Positions 35,890 to 45,015 of a DNA stretch of 64,000 nt are shown here, one piece after another. The stretch's first letter is position 1, and each line of letters starts with the position of its first letter. Origin of the DNA: Cryobacterium arcticum. Its GTDB lineage: Bacteria > Actinomycetota > Actinomycetes > Actinomycetales > Microbacteriaceae. The stretch lies in NCBI RefSeq assembly GCF_003185895.1, contig NZ_QHLY01000012.1, forward strand, positions 1,240,001-1,304,000. Direction: 5' to 3'. A program made the translations under genes and the position numbers. The notes under the pieces were generated by a model. The model searched no databases. It was not told the origin of the DNA and worked only from the letters and a program-made list of their open reading frames with translations.

Positions 35890-37172
35890 GGACGGGTCTC
35901 TCGGGCTCGGTCGGTCTCTACGGTGTCGAGGCGCCGCGACGGGCGGAAACCCGGGCGCTGCGGGATGGTTTGCCACAGCACGGATCCGCCTGTCACGCCC
36001 GCTGGTGGCACATCCCCCCGCCAGGCGCCGCTATGGATGTAGCTGATCATAACGTTCAGGACGGCGGCGACGGGTACGGCGAACAGGGCGCCGGGGATGC
36101 CGGCCAGCAGCGCGCCGGCGGCCACGACGAGCACGACGCCGAGCGGGTGCACCTTCACGGCGGTGCCCATGATCAGCGGCTGCAGTACGTGCCCCTCGAT
36201 CTGCTGCACCAGCAGCACCACCCCGAGCATCAGCAGGGCGACCCACCAGTCGTTGAACACGAGCGCGATCAGCACGGCGACGGCGCCGGTGGCCACGGCG
36301 CCCACGATCGGGATGAAGGAGCCCAGGAACACCAGGACGCCGATCGGGATGGCCATGGGCACGCCCAGGATGGCCGCACCGGCGCCGATGCCGATGGCGT
36401 CGATGGTGGCGACCAGGATCTGCACCCGGGCGAAGTTGCCGAGCGTGGTCCAGCCGGCCGCACCCGCACCGGCGATCGCCGGGCGGGCCCGGCGAGGAAA
36501 GATCTTCACGATCCAGTTCCAGATGCCGGTGCCGTCGATCAGGATGAACAGCAGGCTGAACAGGGTGAGCAGCAGGCCCGTGGCCAGGTGGCCGAGCGAG
36601 GAGCCGACCGAGAGCGCGCCGGTGATGAAGATCTGACTGTCGGCCTGCAGGGCATCCGCCGCCTGGCTGAGGTAACCGTTGATCTCGGCGTCGCTGAGTG
36701 CCAGGGGCGAGGCGGCCAGAACCTCTTTGAGGTTGGCGTACGACGCGGCGAACCGGTCGCTGAGTCCCACCGAACCCGCCGCGATCTGGGTGACGGCCAG
36801 GGTGACCAGGCCGGCCACCACGGCCAGGGTGCCGATCAGCGCGAAGGTGACGGCCAGGCCCTTGGGCCAGCGGTGTCGCACCAGGAAGGAGACCAGCGGC
36901 ACCAGCAGGGCGGAGACCAGCACGGCCACGAGCACCGGGATGACGATCAGGCGCAGCTGCACGATCAGGAAAAGCACCACCGCGATCGCCGCGGCGATCA
37001 CGAGCAGCCGCCAGGACCAGGCGCCGGCCAGGCGGATGCCGGCCGGCACATTCTCATCGACCCCGTTCGGCACCGGCTCCACCGGAGCGAGCACGGCGGT
37101 GACCGTGCCCGGGTCTGTGCGCTGTTGCCGCTTTCGGCCGAACCAACCGGATCTTCCCGTGGATGTGCTCAC
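35886..37172 (-). CDS. AI-2E family transporter (YdiK/PerM-like membrane protein)
   Basis: 428 residues with about eight hydrophobic segments in the AI-2E exporter arrangement: an N-terminal pair (IAAAIAVVLFLIVQL, LIVIPVLVAVLVSALLVPL), a soluble middle (about 150-200), and the family stretch FIPIVGAVATGAVAVLIALVFNDWWVALLMLGVVLLVQQIEGHVLQP. Members are linked to signal or ion export, but most are unassigned. The GTG start lies 6 bases after TAGACT. It is coupled to ilvA by a 4-base overlap. Confidence 0.85.
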   Translation of the reverse strand: MSTSTGRSGWFGRKRQQRTDPGTVTAVLAPVEPVPNGVDENVPAGIRLAGAWSWRLLVIAAAIAVVLFLIVQLRLIVIPVLVAVLVSALLVPLVSFLVRHRWPKGLAVTFALIGTLAVVAGLVTLAVTQIAAGSVGLSDRFAASYANLKEVLAASPLALSDAEINGYLSQAADALQADSQIFITGALSVGSSLGHLATGLLLTLFSLLFILIDGTGIWNWIVKIFPRRARPAIAGAGAAGWTTLGNFARVQILVATIDAIGIGAGAAILGVPMAIPIGVLVFLGSFIPIVGAVATGAVAVLIALVFNDWWVALLMLGVVLLVQQIEGHVLQPLIMGTAVKVHPLGVVLVVAAGALLAGIPGALFAVPVAAVLNVMISYIHSGAWRGDVPPAGVTGGSVLWQTIPQRPGFRPSRRLDTVETDRARETRP

Positions 37173-37178
37173 CGGAAC

Positions 37179-37184
37179 AGTCTA
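37179..37184 (-). promoter_or_regulatory. -10 box of a leaderless-type start for the AI-2E family gene
   Basis: TAGACT, then GTTCCG, then GTG on the minus strand, nearly the same string as before ispH. Confidence 0.6.
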
Positions 37185-38312
37185 GGACGGGGTCTGTGCC
37201 TCTACCGGAATGTGCGCCTCGACCGGAACCGGTGCCCCGGAGAAGCGCACCAGCACGGACTCCCCCACCGTGGGATGCAGCCGCACATCGTGCTGCAGCA
37301 CCACCGTGCCGCCCACATCGAGCCGTACGCTGGTGCGCCGCAGCGAGCCCAGGAAGCTCGACAGCAGCACGGTTCCCGGCAGTCCGGTGCCGGGCTGGTC
37401 GTCGATGGTGCCGAGCGTCAGGTCTTCCGGCCGCACGAACACCCGAACGGGGCCATCCGGCTGCGACGGGTCCACCAACGGCAGGGTCACCCCGTGCACC
37501 TCGGCGAAGCCGTGCCGCACCAGCCCGGGAAGACGGTTGGAGAGGCCAACGAAGTCGGCGATGAACGGTGTGGCCGGCCGGGTGTAGAGCTCCTCGGGCG
37601 TGCCGACCTGCTCGATCCGGCCGCCCTGCATCACGGCGACCCGGTCGGCCACGGCGAGGGCCTCGTCCTGGTCGTGGGTGACGAACAGCGTGGTGATGCC
37701 CAGCTCGGTCTGGATGCGCCGGATCTGTTCCCGCAGCGACACCCGTACCTTGGCGTCGAGGGCGGAGAGCGGTTCGTCGAGCAGGAGTACCCGCGGACGG
37801 GTGACCAGGGCCCGGGCCAGCGCCACCCTCTGCTGCTGGCCGCCGGAGAGCTGGTGCGCGAACCTGTCGTAGTGGGTGTCCAGGCCCACGAGGTCCAGCG
37901 CCTCCGCCGCGCGACTGCGGCGCTCGGCGGCCGGCACGCGGCGCATCCGCAGGCCGAACTCGACGTTCTCCCCCGCACTCAGGTGCGGGAAGAGCGAGTA
38001 GGACTGGAAGACCATGCCCATGTCGCGGCGGCTGGTGGGGACGCCGGAGACGTCGTCGCCGTTGATCAGGATGCGGCCGCCGTCGGTCGATTCCAGGCCG
38101 GCGAGTACGCGGAGTGCCGTGGTCTTGCCGCTGCCGCTCGGGCCGAGCAGGGCCACGAGCTCGCCGGCGTGCAGGGTCAGGGCGAACTCGGACAGGGCCA
38201 GGTGGGTGCCGAACCGCTTGACCACCCCGGCGAATTCGACCACGGAACCGGTCCGGGCCGGGCTGGTTGTCGTGGGGCTGGTGGTCTTTGGGCTCACGGT
38301 CTTCTGGCTCAC
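37182..38312 (-). CDS. ABC importer ATP-binding protein (iron/polyamine/phosphonate type)
   Basis: 376 residues from a GTG overlapping the upstream permease stop (GTGA); a second GTG lies five codons later. After a Thr/Ser/Pro-rich start, the ATPase shows Walker A GPSGSGKTT, Q-loop MVFQSYSLFPHLS, signature LSGGQQQRVALARAL and Walker B LLLDEPLSALD. The C-terminal third is a TOBE domain (VFVRPEDLTLG). The FbpC/PotA/PhnT group fits best. It powers the two permeases encoded upstream. Its stop overlaps the -10 box of the next gene by a few bases. Confidence 0.9.
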   Translation of the reverse strand: MSQKTVSPKTTSPTTTSPARTGSVVEFAGVVKRFGTHLALSEFALTLHAGELVALLGPSGSGKTTALRVLAGLESTDGGRILINGDDVSGVPTSRRDMGMVFQSYSLFPHLSAGENVEFGLRMRRVPAAERRSRAAEALDLVGLDTHYDRFAHQLSGGQQQRVALARALVTRPRVLLLDEPLSALDAKVRVSLREQIRRIQTELGITTLFVTHDQDEALAVADRVAVMQGGRIEQVGTPEELYTRPATPFIADFVGLSNRLPGLVRHGFAEVHGVTLPLVDPSQPDGPVRVFVRPEDLTLGTIDDQPGTGLPGTVLLSSFLGSLRRTSVRLDVGGTVVLQHDVRLHPTVGESVLVRFSGAPVPVEAHIPVEAQTPS

Positions 38313-39187
38313 GGTCGGGCTCCGGTCGGGGTCGGGGTGGAGGTCGGGGATGCCGCGGAAACCGGCGTGCGGGCGGTCTGTGCGCGGGGGCGGCGCACCG
38401 TGCCGAGCCGGCCGATCGCCAGCAGCAGCAGGAACGCCACGGACAGGGCGATCAGCGACAGGATGACGGCGGTGTACGGGTCGTTCTTGCTCACCACCAC
38501 CAGGGCGGTCTGCAGGTTCACCCGGTTGAGCAGCGACGCGATGGTGAATTCGCCGAGCACCACGGCCACGGCGATGAACGCCCCGGCCAGGATGCCGCGG
38601 CGCAGGTTCGGCACCAGCACGCGCAGCAACACGCTGCCCCAACCGGCGCCGAGGGTGCGGGCCGCTTCGCTCAGGGTGCGCACGTCGACGCCATCGAGAT
38701 TGGACTGGATGGCCCGGTAAGCGAACGGCAGCACGGTGATGCCGTACGCGAACGCGAGGGTCCACACGCCGCTGCCCACGAGCTGGGCGACGACGGAGAA
38801 CACCGGCGCCAGGCCGACCACGAGCACGATGGCCGGAATGGAGATCGGCAGGATGCAGAGAATCTCGAGTACCCGGCGCAGCTGCGGGAACCGGATGTGC
38901 ACGAGCAGCATGGTGGGCACCAGCAGCAGCAGGATGATCGCGACGGTGCCGATCGCCAGGCCCACGGAGTTGCCCAGTGCCACCAGAACGGGCTTGTATT
39001 CGCCGGTCAGGCCGCCCTGGAACAGGTCGGTCCAGCGGTGCAGGTCGTAACCGCCCTCGAGTCCGCGGCGCAGGGTGAACTCGACCATGGCCAGGATCGG
39101 TACCGCGAACACCAGCCCGACGACGCCGAGGATCAGGCCGCGGGTGAGACGGTTGGGCGCGTGCGCGACCCTGATGTCGCCGCTCAT
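38309..39187 (-). CDS. ABC importer permease 2
   Basis: 292 residues from ATG 39187, which overlaps permease 1 by 4 bases. It has six hydrophobic segments and the permease EAA motif EAARTLGAGWGSVLLRVLVPNL that docks with the ATPase. The Pro/Thr-rich C-terminal tail (TPVSAASPTSTPTPTG) is probably disordered. It forms the membrane channel with the protein encoded at 39184-40044. Confidence 0.9.
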   Translation of the reverse strand: MSGDIRVAHAPNRLTRGLILGVVGLVFAVPILAMVEFTLRRGLEGGYDLHRWTDLFQGGLTGEYKPVLVALGNSVGLAIGTVAIILLLLVPTMLLVHIRFPQLRRVLEILCILPISIPAIVLVVGLAPVFSVVAQLVGSGVWTLAFAYGITVLPFAYRAIQSNLDGVDVRTLSEAARTLGAGWGSVLLRVLVPNLRRGILAGAFIAVAVVLGEFTIASLLNRVNLQTALVVVSKNDPYTAVILSLIALSVAFLLLLAIGRLGTVRRPRAQTARTPVSAASPTSTPTPTGARP

Positions 39188-40044
39188 CGCTGCCACCTCG
39201 CCGCACGGGACTGCAGCACCGAGTACCCGACCATCACGACGGCCATCACCAGGATCATGCCCAGCGCCAGCGCCCCGGCCAGGTTCTCCCGGCCGAGCAT
39301 GGTCTCGCTGGTCAGCGCCGACCGGATCTGCAGCGGCACGATCTGCGAACCCTGGCTGGTGAGGGCGGCCGCGGTCGCGTACGACGAGAACGCGTTGGCG
39401 AACAGGAGCAGCAGGCTGCCGAGGAACGACGGCGCCAGCACCGGCAGCGCGATCCGCAGCCAGTAGCTGCGGGCAGTGCCTCCGAGGGTGGCGTTGGCTT
39501 CGGCCCAGGTGGTCTTCAACGAGACCAGGGCGGGCATGAACGTGATCACCATGAGGGGCACCTGAAAGTAGATGTAGGGCAGCACAAGGCCCGGCAGCTC
39601 GTAGAGCCACACGCCATCCGCGTAGATGTCGATGCCGAAGCTGTCGCGCAGCAGCACCGTGATCATGCCCTGGATGCCGATGGTCGCGACGAACGCGAAC
39701 GCCAGCATCACGCCGCCGAACTGGGCCAGCACACTGCTGAGCGAGTCGATGGTGGAGCGGAGCGGACCGTCGGCGGGTGCGCCGAGGAGGGCATAACAGA
39801 CCAGGGCGCCGACGATGGCGCCGATCACCGCGGTCAGCGCCGACAACCAGATCGAGCTGCCGAAGGCGGAGAGCACAACCGGGTCGGCGAGGGCGCCGAC
39901 GGTGTCGAGGGTGAATCCGCCGTCCGCGCCGACGAACCCGGTGCCGACGGCGATCAGGGTGGGCAGGGCGAGGAAGAGCAGCACGTAGACCGCGAACGGC
40001 AGCAGCCCGAAGGCTGCTGCCGGAACACGGAACCTACTGGACAG
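39184..40044 (-). CDS. ABC importer permease 1, start codon unclear
   Basis: About 286 residues with six hydrophobic segments and an EAA motif (EANATLGGTARSYWLRIALPVL). Homology-like sequence begins around RFRVPAAAFGLLPFAVYV, but no ATG, GTG or TTG lies in frame near it. The options are a CTG at 40044 (given here, overlapping the binding-protein gene by 11 bases), an ATG at 40137 deep inside that gene, or a GTG at 39984 that would remove part of the first membrane segment. A non-standard start with translational coupling is plausible, as is a sequencing error. Confidence 0.8.
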   Translation of the reverse strand: MSSRFRVPAAAFGLLPFAVYVLLFLALPTLIAVGTGFVGADGGFTLDTVGALADPVVLSAFGSSIWLSALTAVIGAIVGALVCYALLGAPADGPLRSTIDSLSSVLAQFGGVMLAFAFVATIGIQGMITVLLRDSFGIDIYADGVWLYELPGLVLPYIYFQVPLMVITFMPALVSLKTTWAEANATLGGTARSYWLRIALPVLAPSFLGSLLLLFANAFSSYATAAALTSQGSQIVPLQIRSALTSETMLGRENLAGALALGMILVMAVVMVGYSVLQSRAARWQR

Positions 40045-41170
40045 CCGCTGCCCACTTCTCGCCGAGGAGCGTCGCGGCGGCTTCGCTCTGGTCGGCCGTG
40101 GGAACGACGGTCTCGTCGGGCACGACGGGCAGGGCATCGAACAGGTCGGTGTCGATGGTGCCGGCCTCGGCCATGGCCTCGGCGAGCACGGGGCGGGCGC
40201 CACCGGCGAGCCACAGGTTCTGGGCGTCGTCGCTGTAGAGGAACTCCTGCCAGAGGCGGGCGGCCGCGGGGTGCGGCGCGTCCTTGTTGATCGCCTGGTT
40301 GTAGTAACCGGCGTAGCCGGTGCCGGGGAAGACCACGACCTCCCAGTTGCGCTCACCCTCCAGCTGGGTGCCGTAGCCCACGTTGAGGTAGTCCCAGTCG
40401 AAGACGACGGGCGTCTCACCGGAGGCGATGGTGGCGGGTGTCGGGTCGATCTTCACGAAGTTACCGGCGGCGTTGAGCTCGCTGAAGAAGTCGATGCCGG
40501 CCTGGAAGTCGTCCACGGAGCCGTCGTTCTGCACGGCGGCCATGCCGACCGCGGCGAAGGCAGCGCCGGCCTGGGTCGGGTCACCGTTGATGGCGACCTT
40601 GCCCTTGTACTCGTCGCCGAGCAGGTCGCTGAGCTCCTTCGGGGCCGGCACGGCGTCGGGGTCGTAACCGACGGCCATGTATCCGCCGTAGTCGCCCACG
40701 AACAGGCCGCTCTCTTCCTTCAGGGCGTCGGGGATGTCGGACCAGCTGGCGACCTGGTACGGGGCGAACTGGTCGGTGCTGGACAGCGCCACGGCCAGGC
40801 CGAGGTCGAAGACGTCGGGGGCGGTGTCCTGGCCGGCCAGGTTCTCAGCCGCCTGGATCTCCTCGGCGCTGGAGCCGTCGGGCGCGGCCTCGGTGATGGT
40901 GATCTCGGGGTACTTCTCGGCAAAGAGGTCGAGCACGGCGCCGTAGTTGGCCCAGTCGCGCGGCAGGGCGATGACGTTCAGGGCACCCTCCTCGATCGCG
41001 GCGGCCTCGAGGCCGGCCAGGTCGCCGAAGGCGGAGACGTCGGTGGCGGTGGCGGCGTCGACGGCGCCGGCGGTGCCGGACGCGTCAGCGGCGCCGGAGC
41101 ATCCGGTGAGGGTGAGCGCGACGATTGCGGTCGCCGCGATGGTGGCTGCCAGGGTGCGGGTGGTAGGCAA
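40034..41170 (-). CDS. ABC importer substrate-binding lipoprotein
   Basis: 378 residues from a TTG at 41170, well supported by GGAGGAACC 5 bases upstream. The lipoprotein signal ends in LTLTGC, so Cys24 is the anchor. The mature protein has the family 1/6 periplasmic-binding fold (INVIALPRDWANYGAVLDLFAEKYPEI-like start, VFDLGLAVA, DWDYLNVGYG, FLYSDDAQNLWLAGGARPV). Such proteins bind Fe(III), polyamines, phosphonates or similar ligands, and the ligand is not evident. It is the first gene of the importer operon, divergent from ycaQ. Confidence 0.9.
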   Translation of the reverse strand: MPTTRTLAATIAATAIVALTLTGCSGAADASGTAGAVDAATATDVSAFGDLAGLEAAAIEEGALNVIALPRDWANYGAVLDLFAEKYPEITITEAAPDGSSAEEIQAAENLAGQDTAPDVFDLGLAVALSSTDQFAPYQVASWSDIPDALKEESGLFVGDYGGYMAVGYDPDAVPAPKELSDLLGDEYKGKVAINGDPTQAGAAFAAVGMAAVQNDGSVDDFQAGIDFFSELNAAGNFVKIDPTPATIASGETPVVFDWDYLNVGYGTQLEGERNWEVVVFPGTGYAGYYNQAINKDAPHPAAARLWQEFLYSDDAQNLWLAGGARPVLAEAMAEAGTIDTDLFDALPVVPDETVVPTADQSEAAATLLGEKWAAAVQ

Positions 41171-41296
41171 GGGTTCCTCCGTTGTGAACAATTCGGGTGC
41201 CGGATAACCGGTCGCTGAGAGGCTAGAAGCGGGGAATGTCCTGGTGCCGCCCAGCTCCTGAACGGCGCGTGAACGTCGTGTGTCACCGGGCATCGG

Positions 41297-41302
41297 TAGG
41301 GT
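41297..41302 (+). promoter_or_regulatory. -10 box of a leaderless-type start for the YcaQ-like gene
   Basis: TAGGGT ends 6 bases before GTG 41309. No ribosome site is present. Confidence 0.45.
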
Positions 41303-41308
41303 CGAGTC

Positions 41309-42532
41309 GTGGTCCAGACGATCTCCCCCGCCCTTGCCCGCCGCATCGCCCTCGCCGCTCAGGGCTTCGGCCGCCCGGCCGCGCCCGCGGGTTTGCTCCC
41401 GGCCGCACCGGGCATCCGCCAGCTCGGGGCGCTGGTGGAAAGGCTCGGGCTGTTGCAGATCGACTCGGTGAATGTCTTCGAACGCAGCCACTACGTGCCG
41501 GCCTTCAGCCGGCTCGGCCCTTACGACAAGGCGCAGCTCGACCGGCTGAGCAGCGGAGCGAAACCCCGGCTGACCGAGTACTGGGTACACGAGGCGTCGC
41601 TGATCCCGGTCGACGACTGGCCGCTGTTCCGCTGGCGGATGCAGGCCTTCCGAGACCGCGCCGCCACCGACGACGCGCACTGGTCGCAGCAGAACGCCCC
41701 GATGCTGGCCTGGCTGCTCGACGAACTGGCCGCGAACGGCCCGATGCGCGCGAGCGCCATCGAGCACGACGCCAACAAGCGCAGCGGCCCCTGGTGGGGC
41801 TGGTCCGACGTGAAGATCGGCCTGGAGACCCTGTTCCGCTGGGGCGACGTGGTCAGCGGCGGCCGGGAGCGGTTCGAACGGGTCTACGCGTTGCCCGAGC
41901 AGGTCTTCAGCAGCGAGCTGCTGGACCGCCACGTGCCGGCCGGCGACGCCCATCGCGCGCTGATCGCACAGTCCGCCCGGGCGCACGGCATCGGCACCGT
42001 CAGCGACCTGGCCGACTACTTCCGGCTGGCCACCGCGCCCACGCGGGTCGCCATCACCGAGCTCGAGGAGTCCGGCGAGCTGATTCCGGTACAGGTGCCC
42101 GGCTGGGGCCGGAACGGCGCACCCGGGGCCGCCTGGTTGCACCGGGACGCCCGTCTGCCGCGCCGGTTGGACGCGGCGGCGGTGCTCAGCCCGTTCGACC
42201 CGGTGGTCTGGGAGCGGGCCCGCGCCGAGCGGATGTTCGGCTTCCACTACCGGATCGAGATCTACACGCCCAAGGAGAAGCGGCAGTTCGGGTACTACGT
42301 GCTGCCGGTGCTGCTGGGCGATGCCATCGTGGGCCGGGTCGACCTGAAGAACGACCGCCAGAACGGGGTGCTGCGGGTGCAGGCCAGCTGGGCGGAACCC
42401 GGCGCGCCCGCCGATACCGCCGAGCGCTTGGCCGACGTGCTGCGGAGCACCGCCGCCTGGCAGGGCCTGGCCGAGATCGAGGTGGTGCCGCGCGGCACCC
42501 TCGCGCCCGCACTAGCCGCCGAGCTCGCCTAG
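41309..42532 (+). CDS. Winged-helix DNA glycosylase, YcaQ/AlkZ family
   Basis: 407 residues of the HTH_42 family. The catalytic QxD motif is seen at Gln50-Ile51-Asp52 in ERLGLLQIDSVNVFERSHY, followed by PYDKAQLDRL and TEYWVHEASLIP; LSPFDPVVWERARAERMFGFHYRIEIY is the conserved C-terminal half. YcaQ excises interstrand crosslinks and alkylated bases; AlkZ has QxQ instead, so YcaQ is the closer type. It is a single gene, divergent from the ABC importer. Confidence 0.88.
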   Translation: MVQTISPALARRIALAAQGFGRPAAPAGLLPAAPGIRQLGALVERLGLLQIDSVNVFERSHYVPAFSRLGPYDKAQLDRLSSGAKPRLTEYWVHEASLIPVDDWPLFRWRMQAFRDRAATDDAHWSQQNAPMLAWLLDELAANGPMRASAIEHDANKRSGPWWGWSDVKIGLETLFRWGDVVSGGRERFERVYALPEQVFSSELLDRHVPAGDAHRALIAQSARAHGIGTVSDLADYFRLATAPTRVAITELEESGELIPVQVPGWGRNGAPGAAWLHRDARLPRRLDAAAVLSPFDPVVWERARAERMFGFHYRIEIYTPKEKRQFGYYVLPVLLGDAIVGRVDLKNDRQNGVLRVQASWAEPGAPADTAERLADVLRSTAAWQGLAEIEVVPRGTLAPALAAELA

Positions 42533-42551
42533 CTCCCCGCGGGTCAGTTCG

Positions 42552-43436
42552 TTAGAACTTGCTGCCCATCGCGTGCAGGCGCTCGATGCGCTCGTTCAGC
42601 GGCGGGTGGGTGGCGAAGAGCTTGTCCATCACGCCGGGCTTGAGCGGGTCGGCGATCCAGAGGTGCGCCATCGAGGTGTTCTGCTTGCGCATCGGGCGGC
42701 CGTATTCGCCGAGCTTGGCCAGGGCGCTGGCGAGCGCATCCGGCTGCCGGGTGGTGAGGGCGCCGGTGGCGTCGGCGAGGTATTCGCGCTGCCGGGAGAC
42801 CGCGAGCTGAACGATCGAGGCGATCAGCGGGGCCACGATCATGGCCACCAGGCCGAAGACCAGCACCACCGGGTTGCCGTTGCTGTTGTTGTTACGGCCG
42901 AAGAACGCCATCCGCAGGAAGATGTCGGAAATGAAGCCGACGGCCACGACGAGGCCGAAGACGATCATCGACACCCGGATGTCGTAGTTACGAACGTGCC
43001 CGATCTCGTGCGCCATGACGCCCTCGAGTTCGGCGTCGTCCATGATGTCGAGCAGGCCCGTGGTGGCCGCGACGATGGCGTGCTTGGGGTCACGCCCGGT
43101 GGCGAAGGCGTTCGGAGCCGGGTCGTTGATGATGTAGACCTCTGGCATGGGCGTGCCGGTTGTGATCGAGAGGTTCTCCACGATGCGCCAGAGCCGGGGG
43201 TGGTCGGTGACGCTGTTCACCCGGATGCCGCCGCTCATCGCGATCGACTGCCGCCCGGCGGCGAAGTACTGGATCAGCGCGTAGCCGCCGGCGATCACGA
43301 GGGTCATGATGAGCACGCCGGGGCCCTGCACACCGTAGGCCAGGCCGGCCAGCCAGCCGAGTGCTGAAATGATCAGCAGGAACAACACGATGATAATGAC
43401 GGTGTTGCGCTTGTTTCGCGCAATCGCGCTATACAT
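42552..43436 (-). CDS. htpX: Zinc metalloprotease HtpX homologue (M48B)
   Basis: 294 residues. Two N-terminal transmembrane helices (about 12-32 and 40-58) are followed by HEIGH (143-147) and a later REYLADATGA that supplies the third zinc ligand, with more hydrophobic segments between. The active site faces the cytoplasm and degrades damaged membrane proteins. The ATG at 43436 follows AAGAGG. It lies downstream of lemA, a common pairing. Confidence 0.94.
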   Translation of the reverse strand: MYSAIARNKRNTVIIIVLFLLIISALGWLAGLAYGVQGPGVLIMTLVIAGGYALIQYFAAGRQSIAMSGGIRVNSVTDHPRLWRIVENLSITTGTPMPEVYIINDPAPNAFATGRDPKHAIVAATTGLLDIMDDAELEGVMAHEIGHVRNYDIRVSMIVFGLVVAVGFISDIFLRMAFFGRNNNSNGNPVVLVFGLVAMIVAPLIASIVQLAVSRQREYLADATGALTTRQPDALASALAKLGEYGRPMRKQNTSMAHLWIADPLKPGVMDKLFATHPPLNERIERLHAMGSKF

Positions 43437-43502
43437 GGATCCTCTTCAGTACTGCGAGCACGGGGACGTGGAGCACGGGGTGGGGCCGGAAGCCAGTGAC
43501 GG

Positions 43503-44069
43503 TTAGAACTGCACGCGCGGCGGCTCGGCGATGGCCGCCGAGTCGGTGACCTCGAAGAAGTCGCGCTGGGTGAAGCCGAGGTTCTTGGCGAACAGGTGGT
43601 TCGGGAAGACCTGGATCTTGGTGTTCAGTTCGCGCACGCCACCGTTGTAGAACCGGCGGGACGCCTGGATCTTGTCTTCGGTGTCGACCAGCTCGCCCTG
43701 CAACTGCAGGTAGTTCTGGCTGGCCTGCAGCTGCGGGTACGCCTCGGCGACGGCGAAGATGCTCTTCAGCGCGGTCTGCATGTGGTTCTCGGCGGCAGCG
43801 GCGTCAACCGGGCCCTGAGCGGAGAGAGTCTCGGCGCGGGCCTTGGTGACGTTCTCGAAGACGGCCTTCTCGTGTGCCGCATAGCCCTTGACCGTTTCGA
43901 TCAGGTTGGGGATCAGGTCGGCACGACGCTTCAGCTGCACCGTGATGTCGCTCCACGCTTCATCCACCCGCACCTTGAGGGTGATGAGCGAGTTGTAGGT
44001 CGCCCACAGGTAGATACCCGCGATCGCAACGAGTACGACAACGATGAGGACCGGGATGAGCCATTCCAT
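43503..44069 (-). CDS. lemA: LemA family protein
   Basis: 188 residues from ATG 44069 with AAGGAGACG upstream. One N-terminal transmembrane helix (about 4-26, WLIPVLIVVVLVAIAGIYLW) is followed by a long helical domain: YNSLITLKVRVDEAWSDITVQLKRRADLIPNLIETVKGYAAHE and NGGVRELNTKIQVFPNHLFAKNLGF are family signatures. The function is unsettled; it often occurs with M48 proteases, as here with htpX 66 bases downstream. Confidence 0.93.
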   Translation of the reverse strand: MEWLIPVLIVVVLVAIAGIYLWATYNSLITLKVRVDEAWSDITVQLKRRADLIPNLIETVKGYAAHEKAVFENVTKARAETLSAQGPVDAAAAENHMQTALKSIFAVAEAYPQLQASQNYLQLQGELVDTEDKIQASRRFYNGGVRELNTKIQVFPNHLFAKNLGFTQRDFFEVTDSAAIAEPPRVQF

Positions 44070-44149
44070 GGCAGCGTCTCCTTGCGATTGAACCTGCGCG
44101 CGACGGGCCGCACGTGGCGGCCCCCCGCAGCATGTGTGCGATTGCAGCA

Positions 44150-44155
44150 ATCATA
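44150..44155 (-). promoter_or_regulatory. Possible -10 box for lemA-htpX
   Basis: TATGAT on the minus strand, 81 bases before the lemA ATG, would give a leader of about 75 bases. Confidence 0.35.
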
Positions 44156-44268
44156 ACGAAGCCCGCTGGGGCTCCCATGCTCTTCCCATCACACTCCAAG
44201 GAAGTGCGCTTCGGACCGGCCGTTCCGGGGGCGTGACTTTGCGGGCTGACCGGCGAATAATTCAAGGC

Positions 44269-45015
44269 ATGGAGCAACAGACCGGGATCGGTGCCGTGCA
44301 GGCGGTCGAGGTGCGGGGCCTGCGCGTGCGGCGGGGGCCGCAGTCCGTGCTGCACGGGCTCGACCTCACCGTGCCGCGTGGCATCGTGGTGGGACTGATC
44401 GGTCCGAGCGGGTCGGGCAAGACCACCCTGATGCGCGCCATCGTCGGAGTTCAGGTGGTGCAGTCCGGCACCGTCACCGTGCTGGGCGAACCGGCCGGCA
44501 CCGACTCGCTCCGCCGCCGGGTGGGTTACGTCACCCAGGATGCGAGCGTGTACACCGACCTGAGTGTGCGGCAGAACCTGGACTACTTCCGGGCCGTGCT
44601 GGGTGTGACCCGGGCGGATGTGGACCGGGTGATCGAGGAGACCGATCTCGGTGCCAACGCCCGACAACTGGTCGGCTCGCTCTCCGGCGGTCAGCGCAGC
44701 CGGGTGTCACTGGCCGTGGCCCTGCTGGGCCGGCCGGAGCTGTTGGTGCTCGATGAGCCCACGGTGGGCCTGGATCCGGTGCTGCGGCGCGACCTGTGGG
44801 CGCTCTTCCACCGTCTGGCGGCCGCCGGCACCAGCATCCTGGTCTCCAGCCACGTGATGGACGAGGCCGCCCGCTGCGACCGGCTGCTGCTGATGCGCGC
44901 CGGCGAGATCCTCGCCGACGACACCCCGGCCGGGTTGCTCCAGGTGACGGGCACGACCGACATCGAGACCGCGTTCCTCGGCCTCATCGGCACCGGCCAG
45001 GGGGATGCGCGATGA
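44269..45015 (+). CDS. ABC-2 type exporter ATP-binding protein
   Basis: 248 residues from ATG 44269. Walker A GPSGSGKTT, signature LSGGQRSRVSLAVALLGRPELLVLDEPTVGLDP and the H-loop SSHVMDEAARCD fit the DrrA/NatA group of exporters. The variant signature GGQRSR is usual for this group. It pairs with the permease gene that overlaps its stop. The substrate (drug, lipid or antibiotic) is unknown. Confidence 0.88.
   Translation: MEQQTGIGAVQAVEVRGLRVRRGPQSVLHGLDLTVPRGIVVGLIGPSGSGKTTLMRAIVGVQVVQSGTVTVLGEPAGTDSLRRRVGYVTQDASVYTDLSVRQNLDYFRAVLGVTRADVDRVIEETDLGANARQLVGSLSGGQRSRVSLAVALLGRPELLVLDEPTVGLDPVLRRDLWALFHRLAAAGTSILVSSHVMDEAARCDRLLLMRAGEILADDTPAGLLQVTGTTDIETAFLGLIGTGQGDAR

Noticed and set aside
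35970-38720. 916-codon plus-strand frame opposite ilvA, the AI-2E family gene and the ABC genes
   Set aside because: His/Gln/Asp/Gly-rich composition typical of an antisense shadow; the minus-strand genes have full family motifs.
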